64,000 nucleotides of DNA from Terriglobia bacterium (lineage in GTDB: Bacteria; Acidobacteriota; Terriglobia; UBA7540): positions 28,751 to 92,750 of the forward strand of contig JASHON010000164.1 of assembly GCA_030041095.1 (NCBI GenBank). Reading direction: 5' to 3'. The position numbers and the translations under genes are program-made. How positions within the stretch are numbered: position 1 is the stretch's first letter; every line of letters starts with the position of its first letter. Shown piece by piece: positions 51,712 through 60,024 of this stretch. A model generated the notes under the pieces. That model saw only the letters and a program-made list of their open reading frames with translations. It had not been told where the DNA came from and searched no databases.

Positions 51712-53190
51712 ATGAAAGATTTGAAGCGAAGGACGATTCGGGGCGGCGTCGCCAGGATGGCCGCCCAGGGGACGAATTTTGCCGCGAGCTTCGTTTCTCT
51801 GATGATCATGGCCAGGCTGCTCGGACCCGCAGACTACGGTCTGATCGGCATGGTCACGGCGGTAACGGGCGTCCTGGCGCTCTTCCGCGATTTCGGGCTT
51901 TCCTCCGCCGCCATTCAACGGCCAACTCTTTCCGACGATGAATCCTCGACGCTCTTCTGGATCAACCTGCTGATTGGTGCGGGACTCACGCTTTTAGGGG
52001 TTGCTCTCGCGCCCGCCATCGCCGCTTTCTATCACGATCGGCGGCTGATAGCAGTGACCATGGTCATGGCCGCAAGCTTTCTGTTTAACGCCGCGGGCAT
52101 CCAGCACGGTGCGCATCTCCAGCGCGAAATGCGTTTTACGGCTTTGTCTATTATTTACACGACCGGTGCCATGGTCAGCGCCACAGTCGGCATCGGCGCC
52201 GCGCTTGCGGGTTTCGGCTATTGGTCGCTGGTGGCGCTCAACGTGACGAGTCCGTTGGTGATTACTGTGGGATGCTGGGTGGCTACTCGATGGATTCCAA
52301 AGCTACCCCGGCGGCTGCGCAGCATTCGCTCGATGCTGGGTTTTGGCGGCACGCTCACTTTGAATGGCTTAGTGGCTTACGTCGCGTACAATCTCGAGAA
52401 GATTCTGCTGGGCCGCTTTTGGGGCCCGGCTGCGCTGGGCATTTACGGAAGATCCTATAACCTGATCAATCTTCCAACCAGCAATTTGAATTCGGCGGCG
52501 GGCGAGGTAACATTCTCGGCACTTTCCCGCCTCCAGGCCGAGCCCGCCCGGCTGAGAAACTACTTCCTTAAGGCCTATTCTCTTGTGCTGGCGCTTACCT
52601 TGCCCGTCACGGTTGCGTTCGCTCTGTTCCCTGGTGACGTGATTCAGTTTGTCCTAGGGCCGAAATGGAGCGCGGCCGCGCCGATTCTTCGCGTGCTGGC
52701 GCCTACGATCGTGATATTCGCGGTAATCAATCCTCTCGGGTGGCTGATGTATTCGGTAGGTCTTGTTAAACGAAGCTTGAAGATTGCGTTGGTGTTTGCG
52801 CCGCTGATTATCATGGGATACGTGATTGGCCTGCCGCACGGTCCGAACGGGGTGGCGCTCGCCTATTCAGCCGTGATGATGCTGTGGGTTTTTCCCCACA
52901 TTGCCTGGTGTGTGCATGGCACGGCGGTTTCCTTTTGGGACATTTTGCGGACCAGCGCCAAGCCGCTGGCGTGCGCCGTGGCGGCGGGCGCGCTCGCCTT
53001 CGGAGCGCGCCTGGCATATTGTGAATCATTGCCTCTGTTTCCCAGGCTTGCCTTGGAATGCGCCATTTTGCTCGCCGTGTTTTCCGTGATGCTGCTGTTT
53101 GTGGCTGGTCAGAAGTCGCTTTACGTTGACTTGATTCGCGGATTAAGAGGAGCTCCCTTACCCGAGCAGGAAAGCTTGGTGTCAGCATAA
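51712..53190 (+). CDS. Wzx-like flippase (MOP superfamily), intact paralog
   Basis: Membrane protein of 492 residues. It starts MKDLKRRTIRGGVARMAAQG and has RLLGPADYGLIGMVTAVTG, LFRDFGLSSAAIQRPTLSDD, FWGPAALGIYGRSYNLINLP and MLLFVAGQKSLYVDLIRGLR near the end. It should flip lipid-linked sugar units. Its sequence is clearly the closest to the pseudogene at 42309, more so than to the flippase at 38576. Its stop overlaps the next ATG (TAATG), so it is coupled to the SDR gene and the deoxysugar module. Confidence 0.9.
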   Translation: MKDLKRRTIRGGVARMAAQGTNFAASFVSLMIMARLLGPADYGLIGMVTAVTGVLALFRDFGLSSAAIQRPTLSDDESSTLFWINLLIGAGLTLLGVALAPAIAAFYHDRRLIAVTMVMAASFLFNAAGIQHGAHLQREMRFTALSIIYTTGAMVSATVGIGAALAGFGYWSLVALNVTSPLVITVGCWVATRWIPKLPRRLRSIRSMLGFGGTLTLNGLVAYVAYNLEKILLGRFWGPAALGIYGRSYNLINLPTSNLNSAAGEVTFSALSRLQAEPARLRNYFLKAYSLVLALTLPVTVAFALFPGDVIQFVLGPKWSAAAPILRVLAPTIVIFAVINPLGWLMYSVGLVKRSLKIALVFAPLIIMGYVIGLPHGPNGVALAYSAVMMLWVFPHIAWCVHGTAVSFWDILRTSAKPLACAVAAGALAFGARLAYCESLPLFPRLALECAILLAVFSVMLLFVAGQKSLYVDLIRGLRGAPLPEQESLVSA

Positions 53191-53966
53191 TGGGTAAGGC
53201 CCCCTCATTCACAACAACTGCCCGCGCGGCAGCCGCAGAAACCGGCTTGCTCGCCGGGAGGGTTGCAGTGGTGACCGGCGCCAGCGGCGGCATCGGCCGC
53301 GCTGTCGCGCTCGCGCTTTCGGGGGAGGGCGCGAGCTTGTGCGCCGTGGGTAGGGATCGGGCGAGGCTTTCGGAAACCGTAACCGACGCGCAGCGGCTTT
53401 CCCTCGCCACCAGCTTTCAGATGGACCTTACTCGCGAGCACGATTACGAGCCGCTTGTCGGGCATATCAGAGAAGCCGGCAGACTCGACATCCTCATCCA
53501 CTGCGCTGGAACATTTCGTTCCGCTCCGCTGGAATTCGCGGCGCTCGATGACCTCGATCTTCAGCTCGCTGTTAACGTTCGCGGGCCTTACTTACTGACT
53601 CAGCGGTTGCTGCCTCTGCTGGCAGCGCCTGGCGGACAGATCGTATTCGTTAACTCCAGCGCGGGGCTCTCGGCAGGGCGGGCGGACGTGGGCCAGTACA
53701 GTGCCACTAAGCACGCTCTGAAGGCAATTGCCGACAGCCTGCGTGAAGAGTTAAACCCCAGGGGCGTTCGCGTTCTCTCGGTATATCTGGGGCGGACCGC
53801 GACCCCAATGCAAAAGGCGATCTTCCGGCGGGAGGAGAGAACTTATCGCCCCGAGTTGCTCATGCAGCCGGGAGACGTGGCCTCAGTAGTCGTTCATGCT
53901 CTTACTCTGCCTTTCACGGCAGAAATCACCGATATCAGCATGAGGCCGATGCGGAAATCGTATTAG
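53190..53966 (+). CDS. short-chain dehydrogenase/reductase
   Basis: Classical SDR of 258 residues. The NAD(P) motif TGASGGIG lies at about 30-37, LIHCAG at about 103-108, the catalytic Ser in IVFVNSSAGLSA, and YSATK (YxxxK) at about 171-175. The C-terminal part is typical, ending DISMRPMRKSY. It probably reduces a keto sugar or another carbonyl in the nucleotide-sugar module. Translation is coupled to the flippase by a TAATG overlap. Gene-specific activity cannot be read. Confidence 0.88.
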   Translation: MGKAPSFTTTARAAAAETGLLAGRVAVVTGASGGIGRAVALALSGEGASLCAVGRDRARLSETVTDAQRLSLATSFQMDLTREHDYEPLVGHIREAGRLDILIHCAGTFRSAPLEFAALDDLDLQLAVNVRGPYLLTQRLLPLLAAPGGQIVFVNSSAGLSAGRADVGQYSATKHALKAIADSLREELNPRGVRVLSVYLGRTATPMQKAIFRREERTYRPELLMQPGDVASVVVHALTLPFTAEITDISMRPMRKSY

Positions 53967-53982
53967 GCCCCGGTCCCTCACC

Positions 53983-54510
53983 GTGATCTTCCAGGACGCC
54001 AGGCTGAAAGGGGTTTACGAGATTCAACTTGAGCCTATGAGCGATGAGCGAGGGTTTTTTGCCCGCGCCTGGTGCCGGAAAGAATTCGAAAGTCATGGCC
54101 TGAATCCCGCTCTGGCACAGTGCAACATTTCTTTTAATGCTTGCAGCGGAACGCTTCGCGGAATGCATTACCAGGCCGAGCCCTACGGCGAGGCCAAACT
54201 CGTTCGCTGCACGCGAGGCGCCATCTATGACGTCGCCGTTGATCTTCGACGCGATTCACGCACGTTTAAGAATTGGGTGGCGGCGACCCTAACGGCCGAG
54301 AAGCGAAACATGTTCTTTGTGCCAGAAGGCTGCGCACACGGTTTCCTGACTCTAGAAGACAACACCGAAGTCTTTTATCAGATGTCGGAATTCTATAATC
54401 CGGAATCTGCCAGCGGATTCCGCTGGGACGATCCTGCTTTCCACATTGTCTGGCCCCGGAACGTGGAAGTGATTTCCGAGCGGGATCGAACTTATCCGAA
54501 CTTTGGCTAA
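53983..54510 (+). CDS. dTDP-4-dehydrorhamnose 3,5-epimerase-like protein
   Basis: RmlC/RfbC-type cupin of 175 residues. It has a typical N-terminus (IFQDARLKGVYEIQLEPMSD), the catalytic His region TLRGMHYQAEPYGEAKLVRC, the VDLRRDSRTFKNW strand and CAHGFLTLEDNTEVFYQMSE. It should epimerise C3 and/or C5 of a 4-keto-6-deoxy nucleotide sugar. The GTG start lies 16 bp after the SDR. No dehydratase that would make its 4-keto substrate is present in the window. Confidence 0.87.
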   Translation: MIFQDARLKGVYEIQLEPMSDERGFFARAWCRKEFESHGLNPALAQCNISFNACSGTLRGMHYQAEPYGEAKLVRCTRGAIYDVAVDLRRDSRTFKNWVAATLTAEKRNMFFVPEGCAHGFLTLEDNTEVFYQMSEFYNPESASGFRWDDPAFHIVWPRNVEVISERDRTYPNFG

Positions 54511-54514
54511 AGGC

Positions 54515-55909
54515 ATGCCGCTAGTCAACACTATAGCGAAGGCCGAGGACACGGAGCTCGGCAACGAATTGCATGCGTTTGCGGCGGAGCTTTACCCGAT
54601 TTGCCGGAGTATTACGGGTAAGGGAATCCGGCAAACGCTGGCCGCGATTCAGGGCAAAATCCCGCTCGAATTTTTCGAAGTGCCGACGGGAACGCCCGTC
54701 TTCGATTGGATTGTTCCGAAAGAATGGAATATCCGGGATGCCTTCATTCGGAATTCCGCTGGCGAGCGGGTGGTGGATTTTCAGAAGTCCAATCTGCATG
54801 TTGTGAACTACAGCGTGCCGGTTCACGCCACGGTGCCGTTGAGTGAACTCCGGCCGCATCTCTTCACGATTCCTGAACATCCCGGTTGGATCCCCTACCG
54901 CACCAGTTACTACAAAGAAGATTGGGGATTCTGTCTTTCACATCGTCAAATGATGGCTCTCGCGGACGGAGATTATGAGATTTGTATCGACTCGACGCTG
55001 GAAGACGGGCGCCTTACTTACGGCGAGTGTTATTTGCCGGGTGAGTCTGCAGATGAAGTATTGATTTCTTGCCATGTCTGCCATCCATCGCTTGCCAATG
55101 ACAATCTTTCCGGATTGGCGGTAGCGACGTTCCTGGCAAAGCTCCTCGCCGGCGAAGCGCTTCGCTACTCCTACCGTTTCCTATTTATTCCGGGCACGAT
55201 TGGCGCCATCACCTGGCTGGCTCGAAATCATGAGAAGGCGGCACGAATCCGGCACGGCCTCGTCTTGACCTGCCTGGGAGACAGCGGCGGTTTTCACTAC
55301 AAGAAGAGCCGGCGGGGAGATGCTGAAATCGACCGGGCAGCGGCGCACATCCTCGCTCAGTGCCGCGAGCCTTCTGCGGTTTTGGAATTTTCGCCCTACG
55401 GCTACGATGAACGGCAGTACTGCTCGCCCGGATTCAATCTCCCTGTCGGCTGTCTGATGCGAAGCGTTTGGGGCAGTTTTCCTGAGTATCACACCTCTGC
55501 TGATAATCTCGACTTCATCAGCCCGCTTAAGCTTGCCGGATCTCTTCGTGTATGTGCCGGCATTCTGGAGGTGCTGGAGGGCAACCGGACGTATTGCAAC
55601 CTGAACCCGTTCTGTGAGCCTCAACTGGGACGGAGAGGCCTTTACCGCTCAACCGGCGGCTCGGAGATCAGCGCGGAGATCAATGCAAGGCTTTGGGTGT
55701 TGAATCTCTCGGATGGCAGCCATTCGTTGCTGGATATCGCGGAGCGTTCCGGCCTGCCGTTTGCCGCCATCCGAGATGCTGCCGAACTGCTAGATAGCGC
55801 GGGCCTGCTCTCTTCGAGTGCAGGTGGCGCTCACAGGGCATCTGGTCGGTCTGCGAACGGAAGTAACGGCTGCGGAGCTGAAGGGAACGGGCTTTTGATC
55901 AATCACTAA
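54515..55909 (+). CDS. DUF4910 M28-like protein with C-terminal winged helix
   Basis: Protein of about 464 residues typical of polysaccharide clusters. An N-terminal segment has SITGKGIRQTL and VPKEWNIRDAFI (DUF2172/DUF4910). The central part has the M28-peptidase-like metal region CHVCHPSLANDNLSGLAVAT and YHTSADNLDF. A C-terminal winged-helix-like part ends near LLDSAGLLSS. The metal ligands appear kept, so it could be a hydrolase or aminopeptidase-like enzyme acting on a sugar intermediate. The role is not established. ATG 54515 follows the RfbC-like stop within 5 bp. Confidence 0.82.
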   Translation: MPLVNTIAKAEDTELGNELHAFAAELYPICRSITGKGIRQTLAAIQGKIPLEFFEVPTGTPVFDWIVPKEWNIRDAFIRNSAGERVVDFQKSNLHVVNYSVPVHATVPLSELRPHLFTIPEHPGWIPYRTSYYKEDWGFCLSHRQMMALADGDYEICIDSTLEDGRLTYGECYLPGESADEVLISCHVCHPSLANDNLSGLAVATFLAKLLAGEALRYSYRFLFIPGTIGAITWLARNHEKAARIRHGLVLTCLGDSGGFHYKKSRRGDAEIDRAAAHILAQCREPSAVLEFSPYGYDERQYCSPGFNLPVGCLMRSVWGSFPEYHTSADNLDFISPLKLAGSLRVCAGILEVLEGNRTYCNLNPFCEPQLGRRGLYRSTGGSEISAEINARLWVLNLSDGSHSLLDIAERSGLPFAAIRDAAELLDSAGLLSSSAGGAHRASGRSANGSNGCGAEGNGLLINH

Positions 55910-55943
55910 AGGGTCTTCTTCTTAAACCTGGAGGGTAACCGAG

Positions 55944-56999
55944 ATGAGAGTTTTGTTGACTGGACACAAAGGGTACATCGGCGCGGTGGCCGGACCTATA
56001 CTGCAAGCAGCCGGCCACGAAGTTGTCGGGCTGGATGCGGACCTTTTTTCCGGTTGCGACTTGGGAGCCACAGCCGAAGAGATTCCGGAAATCCGAAAAG
56101 ACATCCGCGATCTGAACGCAAAGGATCTCTCGGACTTTGACGCGGTGGTGCATCTGGCCGCTTTGTCCAACGACCCGCTAGGCAATCTTGATTCCGAGCT
56201 GACTTACGGCATTAACTACAAAGCCTCAGTCCGGCTGGCGGAGCTAGCTAAGGCAACGGGAGTGGAGCGCTTCGTCTTTTCGTCTTCCTGCAGCACTTAC
56301 GGAGCGGCTGGCGATCACTTTCTTGACGAAAGCGCGGATCTGAATCCGGTGACGCCTTATGGCGAGTCCAAGGTTCTGGTCGAGCGCGACGTCGCCGGCT
56401 TGGCCGATGATGATTTCAGTCCCACTTACCTGAGAAACGCCACGGCCTACGGCGCTTCGCCACGCCTGCGGCTGGACATTGTGTTGAATGACTTGGTGGC
56501 CTCGGCGTATACGACGGGCAGGATCTACATCAAGAGCGACGGCACCCCTTGGCGTCCCATCGTGCACATCCGGGACATCGCGGCCGCTGTGCTTGCCGTG
56601 CTCAAGGCGCCGCGGGAGACCATTCACAACGAGACGTTCAACGTGGGCCGGACTGAAGAGAACTACCGAATCCGCGATTTGGCCGATATTGTCGCTGAAA
56701 CGATTCCGGGCTGCCACGTTGACTATGCGCCCGGAGGCGGTCCGGACAAGCGGTGCTATCGCGTGAACTGCGACAAAATCCGGTGGATCCTTCCGGGCTT
56801 CCACCCCGAATGGACCGCGCAGCGCGGCGCGCAGGAGCTATACGAAGCCTACCAAACTGCTGGGCTCACGCTCGATGATGTGGAATGCGGGCGGTATACC
56901 CGCCTGCGCCACATTCACCGATTACAGGAAGCGGGGCGGCTTGATGCATCACTCCGCTGGATCCGGCAGAGCGCAGACGTTGTTGCATTGCCCGCATGA
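55944..56999 (+). CDS. NAD-dependent nucleotide-sugar epimerase/dehydratase (extended SDR)
   Basis: Extended SDR of 351 residues. The NAD motif is GHKGYIG (residues 7-13), a variant of GGxGxxG in which the second Gly is Lys. [13 protein letters not shown] follows, FSSSCSTYG carries the catalytic Ser/Thr, and YGESK (about 139-143) is YxxxK. It has the sugar-binding C-terminal domain with [13 protein letters not shown]. It probably reduces or epimerises a keto sugar in the branched-sugar module. GGAGG lies 9 nt before the ATG. Confidence 0.9.
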   Translation: MRVLLTGHKGYIGAVAGPILQAAGHEVVGLDADLFSGCDLGATAEEIPEIRKDIRDLNAKDLSDFDAVVHLAALSNDPLGNLDSELTYGINYKASVRLAELAKATGVERFVFSSSCSTYGAAGDHFLDESADLNPVTPYGESKVLVERDVAGLADDDFSPTYLRNATAYGASPRLRLDIVLNDLVASAYTTGRIYIKSDGTPWRPIVHIRDIAAAVLAVLKAPRETIHNETFNVGRTEENYRIRDLADIVAETIPGCHVDYAPGGGPDKRCYRVNCDKIRWILPGFHPEWTAQRGAQELYEAYQTAGLTLDDVECGRYTRLRHIHRLQEAGRLDASLRWIRQSADVVALPA

Positions 57000-57072
57000 G
57001 TATGAAATCTAGCGAGTGTTTCTTTCAACCATTGGGAGCGACTTCCTAAGACCAACGCTACTTGGAGAACCC

Positions 57073-58356
57073 ATGACCGCTACAGCCACAAATTCCGCGC
57101 TTCTGGAGGAGTTCCAGCAGCAAGACGATCTTCGGCATTGCCGCTTCTGCGGGGCGTCACTGAGCCGGACGTTCATAGACCTTGGAATGTCCCCTCTCTG
57201 CGAAACCTATCCCTCGGCGAACAACCTGAATCGCGGGGAGGTGTATTATCCGCTTCATGTTTTTGTCTGTGAGGAATGCTTCCTGGTGCAACTTCAGGAA
57301 TATGAGAGCCGCGAGGCTATCTTCACCGATTATCCGTACTTTTCGTCCTATTCAGATTCCTGGCTGAAACACTGCGAGGCTTATTGCAAGAAGATGGTGC
57401 AGCGTTTCGGACTCGATAACCGAAAATTCGTTGTTGAAGTTGCGAGCAATGACGGTTACTTGCTGCAGTACTTTGTCCGCCAACACGTTCCCGTCCTGGG
57501 CATCGAGCCGGCCGGCAATGTCGCCAAAGTTGCCGTCCAAAAGGGCGTTCCCACGCTGGTGGAGTTTTTCGGCGTCGAGCTCGCGAAACGCCTGGCCGGC
57601 GAGGGCCGCTGCGCAGATCTGATCGCCGGCAATAACGTACTGGCTCAGGTACCAGACCTCAACGATTTTGTGGAAGGTCTGAAGATTCTGCTGAAGCCGG
57701 AAGGCGTGCTCACTCTTGAGTTTCCTCATCTGCTGCGTCTTATCGAGCGGAATGAGTTTGACACGATCTATCACGAGCATTTTTCGTATTTTTCGATGTT
57801 GACGACCAGGAGAATTCTTGAAGCTCACGGCATGAAGGCGTTTGATGTGGAAGAGCTCGCAAGCCACGGCGGATCGCTGCGCGTCTGTGCCTGCCGTGCG
57901 GAGAACCGAGTCCGTGAGATTGAGCCAACGGTCGAGAGATTGATCGAGCAAGAGGAGAAAGCGGGTTTGGGTTCGCCGGAAGGATATGACGGATTTCGCG
58001 AGCAAGTTAAGAAGACGAAGCTGTCCCTGCTGGATTTTTTGGTCAAAGCTGCGCAGGAAGGCAAGTCTGTCGCGGCGTATGGAGCGCCGGGGAAAAGCGC
58101 TACGCTGCTGCATTACTGCGGCATTACAAAGGATTTGATCGACTATACCGTGGACCGCAGCCCCCACAAGCAGGGGAAGCTACTGCCAGGGACGCACATC
58201 CCGATTTATCCACCCGGCCACATTGCGGAGACGAAGCCGGATTACGTGGTCATCCTGCCTTGGAATCTGCGTGAAGAGATTATGGAGCAACTGCAATACA
58301 TCCGGGAGTGGGGGGGGCGCTTCGTGGTGCCAATACCCGAAGTGAGTATCTATTAA
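57073..58356 (+). CDS. NDP-sugar C-methyltransferase (Methyltransf_13/23/14 type)
   Basis: Protein of about 427 residues with three domains. The N-terminus has a zinc site (CRFCG near 23-27 and CEEC near 73-76). The central SAM domain has VVEVASNDGYLLQYFV and LAGNNVLAQVPDLNDF-like features, with a YHEHFSYFSM active segment. The C-terminus has KSVAAYGAPGKSATLLHYCG and PWNLREEIMEQL. Homologues such as TylC3-type enzymes methylate C3 of 4-keto-deoxysugars to give branched sugars. This places a branched deoxyhexose in the product. ATG 57073 is preferred to 57016. Confidence 0.88.
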   Translation: MTATATNSALLEEFQQQDDLRHCRFCGASLSRTFIDLGMSPLCETYPSANNLNRGEVYYPLHVFVCEECFLVQLQEYESREAIFTDYPYFSSYSDSWLKHCEAYCKKMVQRFGLDNRKFVVEVASNDGYLLQYFVRQHVPVLGIEPAGNVAKVAVQKGVPTLVEFFGVELAKRLAGEGRCADLIAGNNVLAQVPDLNDFVEGLKILLKPEGVLTLEFPHLLRLIERNEFDTIYHEHFSYFSMLTTRRILEAHGMKAFDVEELASHGGSLRVCACRAENRVREIEPTVERLIEQEEKAGLGSPEGYDGFREQVKKTKLSLLDFLVKAAQEGKSVAAYGAPGKSATLLHYCGITKDLIDYTVDRSPHKQGKLLPGTHIPIYPPGHIAETKPDYVVILPWNLREEIMEQLQYIREWGGRFVVPIPEVSIY

Positions 58357-58371
58357 AAGCGGAGGGCGGTC

Positions 58372-59193
58372 ATGAAGGTTGTTCTGTTTTGTGGAGGAGC
58401 CGGTATGCGGCTCCGCGGCTACGCGGATGATGTCCCAAAGCCCATGGTTCATATAGGCACGAGGCCCATCCTATGGCACCTGATGAAGTACTATGCACAT
58501 TACGGCCACAAAGATTTCATCCTGTGCCTGGGCTACAAGGGTAGCTGCATCAAGGACTATTTCCTGCACTACGACGAGTCCGTGTCCAATGATTTCGTCT
58601 GGTCGCAGGGTGGAAAGGATATCCGTTTTCTGAACCGTGATATCGATGATTGGACGATAACGTTTGTGGAAACGGGCGCCAACGCGAACATTGGAGAGCG
58701 ATTGAAAGCCGTCGAGCCGCACTTGCAGGGCGAGGAAATTTTTCTCGCTAATTATGGCGATGGGCTGAGTGATGCACCCCTTCCCGACGTTTTAGCGGCA
58801 TTTCGAAGAAGTGAGGCCGTTGCATCCCTGCTGGCCGTTCAACCGACCGCGAGTTTTGACCTTGTCGACGCCGGGCCAGGGGGAGTTGTGAAAGACATCT
58901 GCGCGCTGGCGCGTACAGACTTTTGGATCAACGGCGGCTTCTTTGTGATGCGGAAGGACATCTTTAACTATATTCAGCCTGGCGAGGAGCTGGTCCGCGA
59001 GCCATTTCAGCGTCTGATGGAAAAGAACGCGCTGCAGGCCTACAAGTACACAGGTTTCTGGCAGTGCATGGATACGTTTAAAGACAAGCAGCGGCTTGAA
59101 GAATTAAACCAGGGTGCCGCGCCATGGAAGGTGTGGGAGCGTGCGGCGAAGTCTATCCCCACATCGGCGGAACTGGTGCTGACTGAAGCATGA
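58372..59193 (+). CDS. rfbF: glucose-1-phosphate cytidylyltransferase-like nucleotidyltransferase
   Basis: Protein of 273 residues with the sugar-nucleotidyltransferase signature VVLFCGGAGMRLRGYADDVP at residues 3-22 and PMVHIGTRPILWHLMKYYAH. Later segments DFILCLGYKGSCIKDYFLHY, TGANANIGERLKAVEPHL and FWQCMDTFKDKQRLEELNQG match RfbF. It should make CDP-glucose, the usual precursor of 3,6-dideoxy and branched sugars. The GGAGG Shine-Dalgarno is visible. Its stop overlaps the PIG-L start (ATGA). Confidence 0.86.
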   Translation: MKVVLFCGGAGMRLRGYADDVPKPMVHIGTRPILWHLMKYYAHYGHKDFILCLGYKGSCIKDYFLHYDESVSNDFVWSQGGKDIRFLNRDIDDWTITFVETGANANIGERLKAVEPHLQGEEIFLANYGDGLSDAPLPDVLAAFRRSEAVASLLAVQPTASFDLVDAGPGGVVKDICALARTDFWINGGFFVMRKDIFNYIQPGEELVREPFQRLMEKNALQAYKYTGFWQCMDTFKDKQRLEELNQGAAPWKVWERAAKSIPTSAELVLTEA

Positions 59194-59840
59194 TCCAGCT
59201 CGACTTCAAGAAATCGCCTGACGCGCCGCTGACGATCCTATGCCTAGGGGCGCATTCCGATGACATTGAAATCGGCTGCGGAGGGACTATCCTGCGGCTG
59301 GCGGAGCAGTACCGGGGCGCCGTTTTTCATTGGGTGGTTTTCAGCGCCGCCGGAGAGCGCAAAGTCGAGGCTTCGCAAGCGGCTGCGCTATTCACAGCAG
59401 GAAGTAACTTGCAAGAACCGCTGCTGAAGACCTTTCGGGATGGCTTTTTGCCATTTCTGGGGGCCGAAGTGAAAGAGGTCTTCGAAGGGCTCAAGGGGAT
59501 CTCGCCCGACGTGATCTTTACTCCCTCAAGAAAAGACGGGCATCAGGATCACCGTTTGGTGGGGGAATTGACCTGGAACACGTTTCGCGATCATTGGATA
59601 TTGGAGTACGAAATTCCGAAGTACGACGGCGACATGGGGCAACCCAACGTCTACGTTCCCCTCGAGGAGCGGATTGCTCGAAAGAAGGTCGATTACATCG
59701 TGGAGATCTTCAAATCGCAACGGCCCAGGCGATGGTTCGAGGACAGCACTTTCTCTTCTCTGCTGCGGATTCGCGGAATCGAGTGCAACGCTCCGAGCAG
59801 TTATGCCGAAGCGTTTTACTGTCGTAAGACAGTGCTCTGA
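59190..59840 (+). CDS. PIG-L family deacetylase
   Basis: LmbE-like enzyme of 216 residues. The zinc motif AHSDDIEIGCGG (about 21-32; usual form AHPDD) and the second ligand region DGHQDHRLVGE are present. It should remove an N-acetyl group from a sugar or glycolipid; in EPS loci that frees an amine for further decoration. The ATGA overlap with the nucleotidyltransferase gene indicates co-translation. It is the last plus-strand gene of the module before the convergent surface-protein gene. Confidence 0.88.
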   Translation: MIQLDFKKSPDAPLTILCLGAHSDDIEIGCGGTILRLAEQYRGAVFHWVVFSAAGERKVEASQAAALFTAGSNLQEPLLKTFRDGFLPFLGAEVKEVFEGLKGISPDVIFTPSRKDGHQDHRLVGELTWNTFRDHWILEYEIPKYDGDMGQPNVYVPLEERIARKKVDYIVEIFKSQRPRRWFEDSTFSSLLRIRGIECNAPSSYAEAFYCRKTVL

Positions 59841-60024
59841 ATCAAACCACGAAGAGCGGGTTGCATGTTCTCGCGGCTTGGTGGTCCCACAGCGAAGGCT
59901 GAGGGTTCGGGATCCGACGCATCGCGCACTGCTCTCGCCCGGAAAGCGCGCGGTCCGGCGCCTGAGGGCGTCAGGATGCGTGCGTTTCCCGGGCGGCTGT
60001 GGGCGTCCGCCGCGCGATGGACGT

